Positions 1 through 11,184 of a stretch of 64,000 nucleotides of DNA are shown here, piece after piece. The translations under genes and the position numbers were made by a program. The DNA lies in the NCBI GenBank assembly GCA_030760725.1, contig JASWHV010000005.1, forward strand, positions 88,046,622 through 88,110,621, given 5' to 3'. The number at the start of each line of letters is the position of its first letter. Within the stretch, counting starts at the first letter, position 1. The DNA comes from Neostapfia colusana (lineage: Eukaryota > Streptophyta > Magnoliopsida > Poales > Poaceae). Below the pieces are notes generated by a model. It saw only the letters and a program-made list of their open reading frames with translations. It did no database searches and was not told the DNA's origin.

Positions 1-813
1 GGAAAATGCCGAGGCAGTGTAGAAACAGGCTTTTGCCGTCGGTGGCTCGGAGATAAGAGGCTGAGGAAGTTGGTCGGGAGCTGGAATCGCCGAGCAGGAG
101 GGGGTGCCGATCGTCCAGCGCCGTGGCACGCGCTGCTTCAGCCCGAGAAACAGAGCACCAAAGTTTCAGTCGGTTTGCTCGAGTGTGAGGCTGACAGGAG
201 GGCCTCACCCCCTAATTTTAACATCTAAACTTCAATTTTATACTGCTCCAAATATTGGTGACCTTCATGCCCTTGTACATTTTAATAATTCACCAAATGT
301 CTATTTGGATTTGAATGATTCAATGTGTGAAGTGTTTGAAATGAATTTACAGCACATATGCAGTTTGAAATTCAAATTATTTTTGAATTTGCTTAAGCTA
401 GCTCATGTCAAGATCAACTCCAAATGGAGTGAAAATTGGTGTGTGAGCTCACAAAAATGTGCTGAGAGTGAATATGAATCCCACTTTTGAATTCATATGA
501 TGAAAGGGGTTTGAATTTGAATTTAAGTTCAAACTAACCCTTTTACTAATTGTACCCAAAAATACCTCAAAAGGTTTTGGATTTGGGTGAAATTTGGCAT
601 GAGCATTCATAACAAGGTTTAGGAGTTTTTCATGTGCTCATCCCATATATGATGCATGTGAGAAATCCCACTTTTGCATTTTCTGAGTTTATCTCCTAAT
701 GAATTTCTTGATGGTGGTTACTTGCTCTTCAAATATGTTCATATAATTTTCTCAAATGAGGTGAGTGTGGTGTGATGAACACTTTTAGCAAATGAAAAAC
801 TTGGGCCCTTACA
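1..813 (-). mobile_element. Element G: 5' portion of a minus-strand B/E-like LTR, cut by the window edge
   Basis: Read on the minus strand, this begins at 813 with TGTAAGGGCCCAAG and continues through a GTTCATCAC...CTCATTTGAG block, like the starts of LTR E (4143) and LTR B (43551). The AT-rich first ~600 bases are followed, towards position 1, by the beginning of a GC-rich core, the same layout as the complete LTRs here. Whether this is a solo LTR or part of a whole element cannot be seen. It interrupts the D-family LTR that resumes at 814, so atgag at 814-818 would be its target duplication. No coding frame is credible. Confidence 0.7.
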
Positions 814-1116
814 ATGAGGCGATGCCCCGGTCGGGGTACACGGCCGAATGGGAGCCCTGCAAGCCACCGTGATCTCTGTTGGTGTGCTGCTAGTGTGTAG
901 CGTCCCCGGTGTGGACGGCTGCACGTTTGTATAGCTAGGCTGAGAGTTAGCTATGAGTACTATATTCCGGTGTATATTGAGTATTGTAAAAGACTTCCGC
1001 TGTTTATATCAATAAAACTTTGTATGTTATCATATTCTTTTCATGTGTGCTATTGGGTGCCGCATCGCATGGCACCACCCTCTGCGATCCTGGAATGTGT
1101 GGACTCAGTCCCCACA
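814..1116 (+). mobile_element. Element H: 3' end of a D-family LTR
   Basis: This matches the reverse complement of the left end of the element D LTR (54900-55220). It has the same GGTGCCG hairpin (near 1057), a CAATAAAAC poly(A)-like signal, and a terminus in CCCCACA at 1116. It also holds the tail of the LTR peptide frame, in frame from 816 to a TGA at 870-872 and ending in the AEWEPCKPP motif. No primer binding site follows 1116, so this is the end of a 3' or solo LTR, truncated on the left by G. Confidence 0.7.
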
Positions 1117-1208
1117 CCGGTGAAGCATGGAAATTCCGGTGCCGCGTTTCAGATATAGAACCATCCTTTGAGCGACGACTGAAGAGGGACGGTGAAGTAG
1201 CGCGCCTG

Positions 1209-1646
1209 CTACGCGCGGAGTTGAACACAGGCACCGCCGAAGTTGGGGATCGGGGAGTCATTGGCAGGAGCCCACACCCAGAAGAAGAACCTCCACAGGT
1301 TTAGATATGACTCCACTTTCAGAAAGGCGTCGCACAGGGTGACGAACACCGACATATGGAGGATTCCGTTTGGTGTCAATTGGTGAAGCTCAACGCTGTA
1401 CTCCTCGAGAAGCCGCAGGAAGAAGGGGTGCTCTGGAACTCTGAATCCCTGTGCATGGAACGCGAAGAAGGATACAACCTCATCGTCGTGCGGCGCGTGC
1501 ATGTTCTCCCCTTCAGCGAAACAAACTGAGTGAGTCTCCCTCAAAGAAAACAACCCGCGCATGGCATACTCAGTAACCTTCACAGAGCTCATGCGGGAGG
1601 TCGTCCACGCAGCCATGGCAGACAAAAGGAAAAGAGAAGGGAGCAA
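1209..1646 (-). pseudogene. Fragment resembling the plant 'putative gypsy type transposon' (Transposase_28-like) domain
   Basis: The 145-residue frame contains FFAFHAQGFRVPEHPFF, then LLEEYSVELHQLTPNGI and a FVTLCDAFLKVE...LWRFFFWV stretch. This pattern (G-F-x-V-P, L-Y-x-V-E-L-x-x-L-x-P-N, F-V-x-x-C-E/D-A-F/Y-L) is how I remember the N-terminal domain found in many grass retroelement ORFs annotated as Transposase_28. The frame is short compared with those proteins. It has no credible continuation into the flanks and sits in a fragment-rich region, so it is treated as a broken remnant. The family assignment is from memory of the motif only. It could also be a fragment of a Tat/Retand-type element. 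Confidence 0.4.
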
Positions 1647-3639
1647 GCGTCTGTTCAGTCAGGAGACGAAAGCGCAAGGAGGTAAGCGAGGTGCAATACC
1701 CGAGAAGGTATATGAAGCCGCCGAAGCCGCACGTGACCTGACAACCGTCAGGGAGCAGGCGACACCTCAGGTCCTCTTATAACCAACACCGGTTCAGTCT
1801 GATTAACCACCCCCAGGGATTAAAACTGCCATGTGGCGTGAGGATCGAATTGAGCGATGCCTCCTCGTTTTCCCGAATGAAAACCGCCTCCGCGGTGCGG
1901 GAGTTGAGTCCAGTGGCATATCCTTGACTCCGTTAAACAAAGACGACGACACGAGCAAGGGAAGGAAGGTAAGTCTCTGACCCATGTTACGGGCTCGATA
2001 AGCCTCGGAATCGTAGGCCAGCCCCCGCAATGCTCCGATGCCACCCGGGGCGCCCACGAGTAAGGGGCGGACGATGCGAGGTGGTCTGCGATAGAGATAA
2101 CCTCGGGCAGGGTTAATCCACCAGAAGCCTGCAAGTCCGCAGCCGAGTCCTAGCCCCGTGAGCGTCAATATAACCCTCCGAAGGGTCGGCAGCGAGTCGC
2201 CCGAGTCCACGATGAGATCGGGAACCACACGCACTCCTCGAGCAGGGATCTAATCAAACATGGGCACCGAGCTCTGACCAGGAAGCCCTTTACGTGAAAC
2301 AAGGCAATGGTTCCAACCGCCCAAACGAACAGGATGGATAGGGTTTCACTCGGTTCTACCCGATAGACAGCTCACCGGGCCTGGGGGCTCGACCATCGAG
2401 GAAGCCCCCGATTGGCCCAACCCCTCCGAGCCATGAACGGTTCGTGGATGGGGGGCGAGGCGAACTCGCCATAATGACAATCCAGCCCCCGGAAGAGGGC
2501 CCAGAGGCTAGTTGCAGGGCCCTGGTGGGAATGACCGATGGTCTCAACCGGCCACCAGAGGTCCCGCTCGTCGTGGCTACTAAAGCTAAACCAATCACTA
2601 ACAACTTTTCTATGTTTTTTAGCTGTGCAGTATTGAAGTTGACCGGTTTTCACCCTGTGATCAGTCAATGGGATCGACCAGAGGCTCGGGGGATACTGAC
2701 GGGGTTCCCAACTCCGACTCTTGGGGGAAAGAGGCATACTTCCCCCTTGGGGCCTGACTGAAGGAGAAGGTCCGGGCCCGAGCCCGGAAGAAGGCGAAAC
2801 AGGCAAGACAAGAAGGCTAGCTCGAGCTCGGAGAGGAACAAAGCAGGCAAGAAAGGGGTCCTGATCCCGACCTATGGAGGGAGCATCGATCCTCCCCCTT
2901 GCCCCCCCAGGCGAAGGGAGGACCCAGGAGAGAAGACCCTAGCCCAACCTCTGGTAGGAAAGAAGCAGGTGCTCTTCAATGCAGAGCAGGCGCCGCCATA
3001 ACCAAGTGGGAGGGCACTCTAGTGCCATCCATGGTGAAAGCATTGAAGGCCCGTCTTGTCCGAAGGAACAGGAGAGAAGGAGGAGTACGCGAGGCGCGCG
3101 TGCACCCCAGTATGGCTCACCCCGGTGATAAGACGGGAGCAGACGGGGCGGCGGACCCCCAATACGGTGGCTTCATCAAGTACTCGGGCCGATGTACAAC
3201 GGGACAGCCATCCCTGTAACCATGACTTCCTCCCCACCTGTAAAGAAATAAGAGAGAGCCGGCGAGAGCGTGTGTAAAGGGGGGAACCGATCATCTCCTT
3301 GGGACAATCTCTGGCACTTGTAAGAGAACCACCCTCATTCTTAACAAAGAAAGTGAGACACCCCAAATTGGACGTAGGGAACCTTGCCCGAACCAATATA
3401 ATTCCTTTGTTTTCTTAGCTAGGCCATCTCGAGGATGAACGTGCGGTACATTAGTAAATAGTCAGAAATCTGAACGCCTACACCCTTTCTATGTGAATAA
3501 AAATACTTGAGAAGACATCTTGGAACTTGATTCAATTTTGTTCAAACCATCTCCAGAAACTTTAATCATCTCAAATCAAGTTCTAATATGAGTTCTTAGT
3601 ATTATCTCTGTATCCATGCCTCGATAGCAAATTATTCAT
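1647..3639. other. Degenerate GC-rich retroelement-like sequence, no gene recognised
   Basis: Several frames of 60-145 codons exist on both strands, but none shows a recognisable domain, and they overlap each other in the way GC-rich non-coding DNA does. Short phrases such as ctcgggggatactgacgggg (near 2690) resemble the internal non-coding parts of grass Tat/Retand gypsy elements. The stretch probably belongs to the same old insertion as the 1209-1646 fragment. After ~3420 the base composition becomes AT-rich. I see no LTR border, PBS or target duplication here. Confidence 0.35.
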
Positions 3640-3891
3640 ACTTGTTTTGTGTATGCATTTTCATAACGTTTAGTATCGACATGGATCTTCATTGAACATT
3701 TGGAGCTTGGATCAAAATCAATTGGAGCAAGTGATCAAGTGTTGGTTTACTGAAGATATTTAACTGTTGTATCTGACTCTAGTCACCTGCAAAACAAATG
3801 CAAGCTCTGGTTTGTATTTAAGTTGCTTTACAAAGTTTTTTACTTTATTCACTACTATGGGTTACTGTGAGACCTATGTGTGCTGAATACA
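3640..3891 (+). mobile_element. Element J: truncated LTR tail of the F family
   Basis: This matches 53850-54075 of LTR F at reduced identity: the 'cataacg.ttagt' start, an 'acctgcaaaac' block, then the conserved caagctctggtttg segment and 'tttattcactactatgggtta'. It stops where LTR F begins at 3892, so F appears to have inserted into it. The rest of J would lie beyond the right edge. The left limit is approximate. Confidence 0.5.
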
Positions 3892-4142
3892 TGTAAAAGT
3901 CCCAAAAACTTGTAACTTCAAAACTGGAGCTGTGAATAATGTTGAGTTCAATTTCAAGAATTGGGACTTGCAAAAACTTTTATAAACATGTGAATGTGGT
4001 CCTGTGCAAAAGGAATTTGAATCAGTCTTTGAACTAAATTGTTCACTTCGATCATAAGGTGGCCATTTCAAAAAGAGAGTTCCAAACTGTTGGTTCCAAA
4101 CTCTTATTTGCAGTGGCCAATTCAAAAATCAGAGGGCATATT
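3892..4142 (+). mobile_element. Element F, LTR left piece
   Basis: This begins TGTAAAAGTCCCAA, with ataca before it at 3887-3891 as a candidate target duplication. It is similar to the LTR start of element C (TGTAAAAGCCCAAG, followed by gggacttgcaaaaactttt). It is cut at 4142 by solo LTR E and resumes at 51523, 47 kb away. Confidence 0.55.
4138..4142 (+). repeat. Target site duplication of E, left copy (atatt)
   Basis: The five bases immediately before LTR E are repeated exactly at 51518-51522, immediately after its last base. Confidence 0.9.
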
Positions 4143-4296
4143 TGTAAGGGCATAAGTTTTTGGCACATATTCAAAGTGTTCATCACCACACACACACCTC
4201 ATTTGAGGAAACTTTAGGAATACATTTGAAGAGCAAGTAAACACCATCAACATGGGCATTAGAGGAGAAACTGACAAAATGCAAAAGTGGGCTATA

Positions 4297-4600
4297 CTTC
4301 CTAGGTCGTGTAGCTGCAAGCCTTGTAGCAAATGATCAATCATAAGACGAGAATTTCCAAATATACCGAGAGCTAGTTCATATGAGCCGAGCTCACCTCC
4401 GATTGAAATTCGGACTCCACACACTCTTGATGGTCAAGCCGGTTGGCCAGTAGGTTCTACACATGCTAGCATACACCCTCGAGGAAGAAGCAAGGAAAAC
4501 CGTTGAGGATCGGCCATGATATGGCCGTTTTCCTCGCCGCCATTGCAAAGTACCTCGGCTCACCGTTGAGGGTATGGTTGACGACGTTTCTAGCTTCCCC
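4297..4600. other. Segment of LTR E with no counterpart in LTR B
   Basis: Before 4297 and after ~4610 the sequence follows LTR B. Between them it does not: it has a different composition and sits where B has ~1.4 kb of GC core. It may be a filler or captured segment, or simply highly diverged LTR. Short frames run on both strands, but I recognise no protein. Confidence 0.3.
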
Positions 4601-5622
4601 AAAGCCTTGGTTCATGTTCCTCGTGCTCCACTGATGCTCTCCGAGCAATTCCCGATTGATTTGGTGAACTGTGGTGCGAAACCAACCTCGCCGAAATCCT
4701 AGCAGTTGCTTTCGCCGGTGCGCGCGGGTTTCTGGCCATCGCCGGTGGCCGGCGAGCTCACAGCTAAGTTCAGGAGGTCGGAAAAGGGGGAGGTGGCGAG
4801 TTTCAGCCCGTGAGGTGCCCGGGAACTCAGTTCCGGCGAGTCTCGCCGGAGGGCGCGAGGAGGAAGACGAAGCTGTGTGCGGGACCCACCGGCAGAAGTT
4901 TAAAGTTTTCTTCGATTTTCAGTTTTAGTTCAAACATCAAACCCACATAACTTTGGCTAGAAAACTCCAAATCGAGTGAACCAAATTTTGTTGGATTCAG
5001 CTCTCTGAGTAATTTTCAAGAAATTAAGTTCTACTTCATGAAAATCCCTAGTTCTCCAGAATTAATTCTTCAAATTTTAAATTGTTTAGAATTTTAACTG
5101 GAAAACCACTTGGAGGAAAATTCTGAAATTTTGGTAATATGTTCATCAAAATATCCCTGAGCTACCATAAAAATTTCAGATCCATTTGAGCTCATTTGAT
5201 CCACCTAATGGTGTGATTAATAAAACTGTTCCAGAGAAAATAGAAAATGTCCAGAAACATTTTCAGAAATTCTCTGAAATTGTTTAGATCATATCATTAT
5301 CTAGGAACCTTCAAATTAAGTGAAACCAACTCCATTAGAACCCTTTTAAAATCTAGTTTTTGGAAAGACATGGCTTGCTCCATAAAAATCCTTAGAACAC
5401 CCTAGGAGCTCCAATTAAGGCTAAGTACATAATTATTTGTGGAGAGCTCAAATGAGCATTGCTGCAAATGAAACTTGGCCAAGTCCCTGTTTAGATTTTA
5501 TCCAAACCACAGTAAAAATTTCAGAGTCATTGGGTCTGTCTAGCAGGACTTAGAGTCTTCACAAATTTAACTTCAATTCAAATGCATTTAAATTGACACA
5601 TATTTGTATTTATCATATGTAG

Positions 5623-6801
5623 TCGCTAAGGTTGAGGAGGAACCCGAAGTCTTAGACTTCGTCACTCCGGAAGAACAGCTAGCCTATGACCAGGAGCAGC
5701 AAGGCAAGCTCCGGTTTGCATTAACCTTTTTACAATTTTTTACTGTTTTCAGAACTTACTTTGAGCACCCACTTATTTCTTGCATTAGAGTCTTGTTTGG
5801 AACCCAATTGCATAGCCAAGAAAACCTTGGGTTGGAATTAAGTTGGAAAACCTCGTTAGCTACTGCAATGCTAAGATATTGTAGGATTCGGTACAAGTCG
5901 AGTAGCTGGAACTTCTCGCGAGAATAGGATAGAGGCACTCTTCTCGGGTAAAGATAGCAAATGAAACACATGGCAATAAAAACGAGACCGAGCGGGACTT
6001 TGGGGCCTGGGTGCCATAGCTCCACTTGTGTCGATTGAGGACTGAGCCGTGTGCGGGTCTGTTGAACAAGCTAGAGCATAACCGAAGACCTACCGGCTAT
6101 ATGGGAACCAGGAAACCGATGTAACTCGGGTAGCTGGGTGTTGAGGCATAGCTGGTCATTCAGAGGGTAGGTTGAGAGCTCGAGGTGTAAGTCAGCTGGT
6201 GGCACCGTGGTTGCGTACGACGTCCGTGATGGTTGCTGTAGGCAACATCGAGTACGGGCGTATGTGACGGGTTATTCGGGTAACCCTGCAGGTGTAAATC
6301 GATTATAATCGCCATCCCTTGCGGAAGTGAGCACCACTTGTTCACTGTACCATGACGTAGAAAGAACAGGCTAGATTCATGTTAAAAGTTTTCTGATTTG
6401 AAAGATATACTTTGCTTGTTAATGTCTTGTTGTAGTTTAGAGCTAATTTAAGTTCTTTTCAACTTTGGGCCAAGTATATGAGAGAAATGTGTTTCTTGTT
6501 TGATTGCGGCTCTATCATGTTCCTTAGCGTAAGGTTCTCCACAACCTGCTGCTAAAACTTGAAAGTAAGGTTCCATTAATTAGGCGAGTCCTTTGCAACT
6601 TATTTTACCTCATGTACCCTAAAACTATTCATGTAGAAGTTTCATGTATAGGAGAGACGGGTCAGTCTTGCTGAGCCATCATGCTCACTGCTTGTGTTTG
6701 ATGCTTTTGCAGGGGTTTATGAGAAAGGGACTCCCGAGGAGGAGACGGAACCCCAGGAGGGGAACCCTGTCGAATGGGAGTCGTGCACACCACCGTGTTA
6801 G
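5623..6801 (+). CDS. Candidate spliced LTR peptide in E (exons 5623-5703 and 6713-6801)
   Basis: The first exon follows an AG at 5621-5622. It reads, after two bases completing a codon, through AKVEEEPEVLDFVTPEEQLA to a GC donor at 5704. The second exon follows ttttgcag and runs, in the frame set by the splice, through an acidic EEETEPQEGNPVEWESCTPP stretch to TAG at 6799-6801. The intron would be 1009 bp with GC-AG ends and phase 1, and the joined codon is Gly. Frame, phase and stop match copies in B, C and D. The upstream exon and the true start codon are not identified. Splicing is inferred, and function is unknown. Confidence 0.4.
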
Positions 6802-7006
6802 TGTGTGTGCGTGCTAGCGGGGACATGTTCACGGGCTGAACGTGAACTTGATGCGTAGTTTACGCCCGTGAGTGTAGACGGGACATATTTTGTTATACAA
6901 ATGTTCATAAACCTGTTTATGTAATAAAACTTTGCTTCCGCTTTGTATCATTGATGTGCGTTATCCGGTGCTGTGCAACGCAGCACGCCTCAGCGTGATC
7001 CTTGCT

Positions 7007-7012
7007 CGACAA
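7007..7012 (+). repeat. Target site duplication of A, left copy (cgacaa)
   Basis: These six bases before the LTR of A recur at 51494-51499 directly after its end. A true 5-bp duplication with one base of chance identity is equally possible. Confidence 0.85.
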
Positions 7013-7576
7013 TGTAACAGCCCTAACTTTTGTAAAGCTTGATTTCAACTCATGAAACAAAGTTAAGGCGATAAAAGACTATAGTTGAGTCACATGAAAT
7101 GATGAACACAAATATGGACATGTGAGGGAGTTAAAAATTTTCTCTAGCCCATGTTCAACACATGTTAACCTAGGGGAAAGAATTTCATTTCCAAAACTCT
7201 AACTCATGTGCACCTCCTCTATGAGTAGAGTGGAGGGAATTTAAATGCAATTTGAATTCTATTGAAAGGATTCCTATTCAGATTGTCCAAAGGCCTATAT
7301 GTGAGAGCATAGATGCATTTCTCATGTATTCAAGAGCCTAAGTTTCAAATTTGGAGAATTTTAGGTTTCTTATACTATTTATTTTGAGGATTAAATGAGG
7401 GCACGCTCAAATTCAAACTTAGATTTGGATTTTGAACCAAACAAACTAAATTTCAAAATCTGATTTCAGATTTGAGTTCCTCATAATTCTTTTGACCTAT
7501 CCTCCAAGTTTGATCGAATTCAGAGCTCGTTTGCTATTTTAAATGGAATCGGGGGATAAAAGGGAGAATTGTGGCT

Positions 7577-7594
7577 GTGGACCCCACATGTCAT
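7577..7594 (+). promoter_or_regulatory. GTGGNCCCCACATGTCA motif at the start of the LTR GC core
   Basis: A near-identical motif opens the GC core in every LTR family here: B (18317-18334 and 44158-44175), F (near 51754), and C and D on the minus strand. The GGCCCAC type of sequence is common in grass promoters. A promoter role is inferred from position and conservation; no TATA box was identified with confidence. Confidence 0.4.
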
Positions 7595-9860
7595 AGACTG
7601 TTCTAAACCGACGTGCTCGACTCCTCAGCGCGCGACAGCAGCTGCTCGTTCACCGACACCACCTCCTGCTGGATCGTCTTCTGCTCATCCTCATCACCTC
7701 ACACGAGTGCCACAGCACCATTTTGCTTCTCCCAGCTCGAGCTCAGCCTCTGTGGGGGTGCTCCCCTGAAACACAAACAGCTGCCATGTTCTCTGTTTCC
7801 TCTGATCGCCCCAGCAAAACCAGCGACCTTTGCTCGAGCTCCCCACAGAGAAAATCTTCGCCCACGAGTTGTCTAGCCGTCTAGCACCTTCCCTCCGCCA
7901 TCCCGAGCTCACCGGCGCCTAGAAACAGCGAGGTTTTCACTGCTCCCGAGTTCAAACTCAAGGAACCAAAACTGGACACCATGGACAGCCCAAACCAGGA
8001 GGGATCACGCCCAAGCAAGCCACCCTATCTGTGCACCAACAAGTCTAGTTGCTTACCTCCAAAGCTCAGCCCTAGCCATTGATCACAGAGGGAGAATTTC
8101 ATGTTTTTCTCCCGGGCGGCCGAAACGGACCTTGAGGTAAGGAATTGTAAAATTCGTCCTCAACTCGTGTTTGTTGGGTCTCAAACTTCACACACAGGAT
8201 GTTAACTGCCTAGCACACCTCCTCCATCGATTTTAGACCAAGAAATTGAGTGTAGAGTGAGCAATCCGAGCTCTTTTAGAGGGTATGCCGCTGGACCCTA
8301 TCGGGCGCACGGTGCCGATAGGTTTAGAGCCCTCTCCAGCTTGTTTACACCTCACGCCGGTCTTCTACATGATCCCCTGGTGCTGTAGAGCCCAAGAACC
8401 GACCATTTGGTGGAGAATTCACCGTGCAAGACCTTGCCGGAGCCCTAGGGTTTGCTGTGGCCGGTGCGCCCTGTTTTCCGGCGAGTTTCAGCCGCCGGCG
8501 ACCTCACCAACGGGTTCAGCGTGGGAAAATATGGGGGGACGGCCAGCAGGGGGTCTGGAGGTGGCTGGCAAGTGCTTTTCCGGTGACCTCGCCGGAGTGG
8601 GCCGCCACTGCCCTGTTTGGCGCGAGTCTGGAGGTTAGCGATGACAGGTGGGACCCACTGTCAGCATTTAAACATTTTCCAGATTTTCCCACTCTAGTTC
8701 AAAATTTGGAGAGCCATAACTTTGTGTACGAGTGTCCAAAAATTGTGAAACAAATTTTGTTGGATTCCTCTCAAAGAGTACTATCCAACGATGCAGCCCA
8801 ATGTTTCTGAAAATCCCTGGATTTGGCTCATTAATTCATTTAAAAGGAAATATTTTATGCATTTTTACAAGAGTTCTGTTTATTGGAAAATTCACAAATT
8901 TGGACAGGACATTCTTCCAAAATTCCTTGGACTCCAGTAAAAATTTCAGAGGTATTGGACCTCATTTGCTTGCTCAAATGACATGTTCATTCCTTATGTC
9001 TCTGAAAAATGGGAAAATAAACAGAGACATTTCAGCTTTTCCCCAATCTTTGTAAAATCCATATCTCCATGTAGGAAACTTCAAAAATGGTAAAACCAAT
9101 TCCTATGGACTCAGGACATTTTTTACTTCCCAAAAAGTCTACTTTGCAGCATAGGAAAGCTTAATATCTAGGGGGTAAAGGCAGATTAGGGAAAACCACA
9201 TAAGGATTTGTTGTGATTACATGAAGCCAATTCATGAGCTCAATTTTTGCACACTGCCTAATTATCTTCCTTAGAGGCTGTGGTTAAATTCTCATCTTCA
9301 TTGGACCTCTGGAACTTGAGCTACCATCTTTTAGGTTTAAGTGTTCATATAATGGACTTAATCACATGGTGATTACTAGTATCTCTTTTCACCCCAGCTT
9401 TCATCATCTCTAAGGTTGTAGATCCAACAACAGAAACCTTGCTGTTGTTTATCTCTCTTATGTGTGAGTTAACTGGTACAACAGTTTGAATCATTTTCTA
9501 AATTGCTTTTGAATACATGTGCATAAATCATCTTAATGGCACGTGACGTCGACGTTCGACGAGGACTCGACTCTGCAGTGAGGATCCCCATCTCGTGATG
9601 AGTTTGGCGGATTCTCCGGAGGAAGACTAACTCCTAGCTTCTAACAAAACCGTTGAGCAAGGCAAGCCCCGGTTTGCATATCGTTACCGTTTTAAATTTT
9701 GCTTTACTTCACCTCATTGTATTGGACTTGATATTGTGCATTATGTCTAGGATGTTTGAAACTCACTTGCATGGCTATTACATCCCTGAGTAGAAGGTTT
9801 AGTGTAGGCTTTGCCTCGTTGTAGATGCTAGGCTAATGTTGTAGCTAGCTCGGTAGAAGT

Positions 9861-9909
9861 CGAGTAGTAAAAAGCTACTCGCGAGAAAGTTCGAGTAATG
9901 GAGTTACTC
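9861..9909 (+). other. Two adjacent GAGTAG-type stem-loops in LTR A
   Basis: The first is CGAGTAG (9861-9867) with CTACTCG (9875-9881) around a 7-base loop. The second is GAGTAA (9893-9898) with TTACTC (9904-9909). The second stem differs from the first by a base change matched on both arms. Equivalent stems occur in B (20535-20554, 46375-46394), C (22042-22062, 32492-32512) and D (56107-56127). Confidence 0.6.
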
Positions 9910-10597
9910 ACGAGAGATACATGATAAGAGCACCCTCATGAATATGAGATGGGGACGGGGATGTTCTTGTAGGATGGAGCGCTCAAGGTTGGTCTCGACC
10001 TGCGATGGGTGTGACAATGCTTGAGACCACATTTGGCCTGGACCGGGATGGTAAGGCAAATGTGGAGGTTGGTTGTAGCCCCGTCCGTGTCGGTTATGGA
10101 CCATATGTATGTGGCCCTGCTGGACAAGATTGAGATGTACCGGATATATAGTGAGGTATGGGATCCATGAAACCGATGTAACTCGATGGACCGTGATATA
10201 GAAACTCATCCTTCGCGTGGGAATGGCGTTGAGAATGCGGGAGGTGTAAATCCTTTAGCGGGCAACTTCGACGTGTCCACGTAGAGGACCATCCTGCTCG
10301 GCGCGAAGCATTTTTCTATGTCGGGGTGTCGTGTGAAAGGTTGCTGCATACAACGTAAGAAAGAGCTCTTGAGAGAGTCTTTCGAGGCGGGTGTATGTGT
10401 CGTGTATTCCGGGTTGTTATTGATTCGAATCACCGTCGCTCGCGGAAGAGGATTGAGCATACTTGCCCACTGCGCCGTGACTTCGTAAGAAGAGGAACTA
10501 AGTCTCTTAACTTGCTGTTTGTGGATTAATCACTGTATTGGAACCTTTACTGAAGTAGATATAGAGCCAACTAAATTTCATTTCCACCTTAGGCTAG

Positions 10598-10645
10598 CAA
10601 CATCGGGATAAGCGTTTCTTGTTTAATTGTGGACTTCCGATGTTG
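10598..10645 (+). other. Large-loop stem-loop in LTR A with invariant loop
   Basis: The arms CAACATCGG (10598-10606) and CCGATGTTG (10637-10645) pair perfectly. They enclose a ~30-base loop containing GCGTTTCTTGTTTAATTGTG. B and D keep the loop but have different, still perfectly paired, arms. Confidence 0.6.
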
Positions 10646-11117
10646 TGAGGCGTGAGGACCACTAAAAGGAAGGCTATAAGAATCTGAACATAAGGATCAA
10701 GTTTAGTCAAGCTACATTTTGCAAATTCCTGTTCCTACTTTCTTACTACCCCTGCATTTAGAGTTACATGTTTAGGAGTGACGGAGAAGTCTTGCTGAGC
10801 CTTAGTGCTCACGGTTGCTTCTGAGTTGTTTTTGCAGGTAGCAGGATGCCTGCTATGAAGAGGGTTGTTCGGTGAGACGACGAACCTCACGGTTCGTTCA
10901 ATTCATAGGAAACCTAGCCGCTGCCTTTCTTTGGTGAAGCTAGTAGGAAGCGTTCACGGGCTGAACGACTTCTCTTCGGCGTAGTTAGGGTCGAGAGCGA
11001 GTTATGTCCAGCAAATTTTAATTTCTGCTGCGTGTGTACTTATGTTGTAAAAGAACTTATGTTGAGTAACAAAATGGTTCCGTTATGTTCTTACACCTCT
11101 TTTCGTGCATGCTGTTG

Positions 11118-11138
11118 GGTGCCGCATCGCACGGCACC
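11118..11138 (+). other. GGTGCCG hairpin near the LTR A 3' end
   Basis: GGTGCCG and CGGCACC form a 7-bp stem with a 7-base loop, 31 bases before the LTR end. The same 7/7 geometry appears in B with GGTGCTG/CAGCACC, and also in C, D, E and H. Confidence 0.65.
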
Positions 11139-11172
11139 ACCCACTGCGATCTCCGGGCCGGGCGTCACAGCG

Positions 11173-11184
11173 TGGTATCAGAGC
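11173..11184 (+). other. A primer binding site (initiator Met tRNA)
   Basis: TGGTATCAGAGC begins 3 bases after the LTR. It is complementary to the 3' end of plant initiator tRNA-Met, the usual primer for this class of elements. Confidence 0.9.

Larger units (their letters stand above)
4143..7012 (+). mobile_element. Element E: solo LTR of a B-like family, main part
   Basis: This starts TGTAAGGGCAT and is aligned with LTR B over its start and over its last ~2.4 kb. It includes the peptide exons, the large-loop hairpin and the GTGCTG hairpin near 6967-6987. It is interrupted at 7012 by element A, and its last 18 bases are at 51500-51517. Flanking atatt duplications and the absence of any PBS or internal region show a solo LTR formed by LTR-LTR recombination. 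At ~2.9 kb it is shorter than LTR B (4041 bp) because ~1.4 kb of the B-type GC core is missing or replaced around 4297-4600. The rest, at 4900-5600, is AT-rich intron-like sequence without a gene. Confidence 0.85.
7013..11169 (+). repeat. A 5' LTR
   Basis: The layout is an AT-rich start (7013-7560), a GC-rich core (7569-8660), an AT-rich intron-like part (8660-9540), a conserved block (9540-10900) and a 3' end with a stem-loop. The conserved ggcaagccccggtttgcat segment lies at 9660-9678. The second exon of the LTR peptide seen in other families is not conserved here. Short frames in the GC core show no domain and differ between the two LTR copies. Confidence 0.92.

Noticed and set aside
2899..3396. 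Candidate host gene in the 1647-3400 GC-rich stretch
   Set aside because: Overlapping frames on both strands are of similar length, with no exon/intron logic or domains, and surrounding sequence is retroelement debris.
9540..10900. LTR peptide in element A
   Set aside because: The GC donor-like segment and tttttgcag acceptor are present, but exon 1 and exon 2 do not keep a conserved joined frame or the VEWE-type ending in either LTR.
11173..11184. Possible tRNA gene at the TGGTATCAGAGC sequences
   Set aside because: Only the 12 bases complementary to the tRNA 3' end are present, directly after an LTR; these are primer binding sites.
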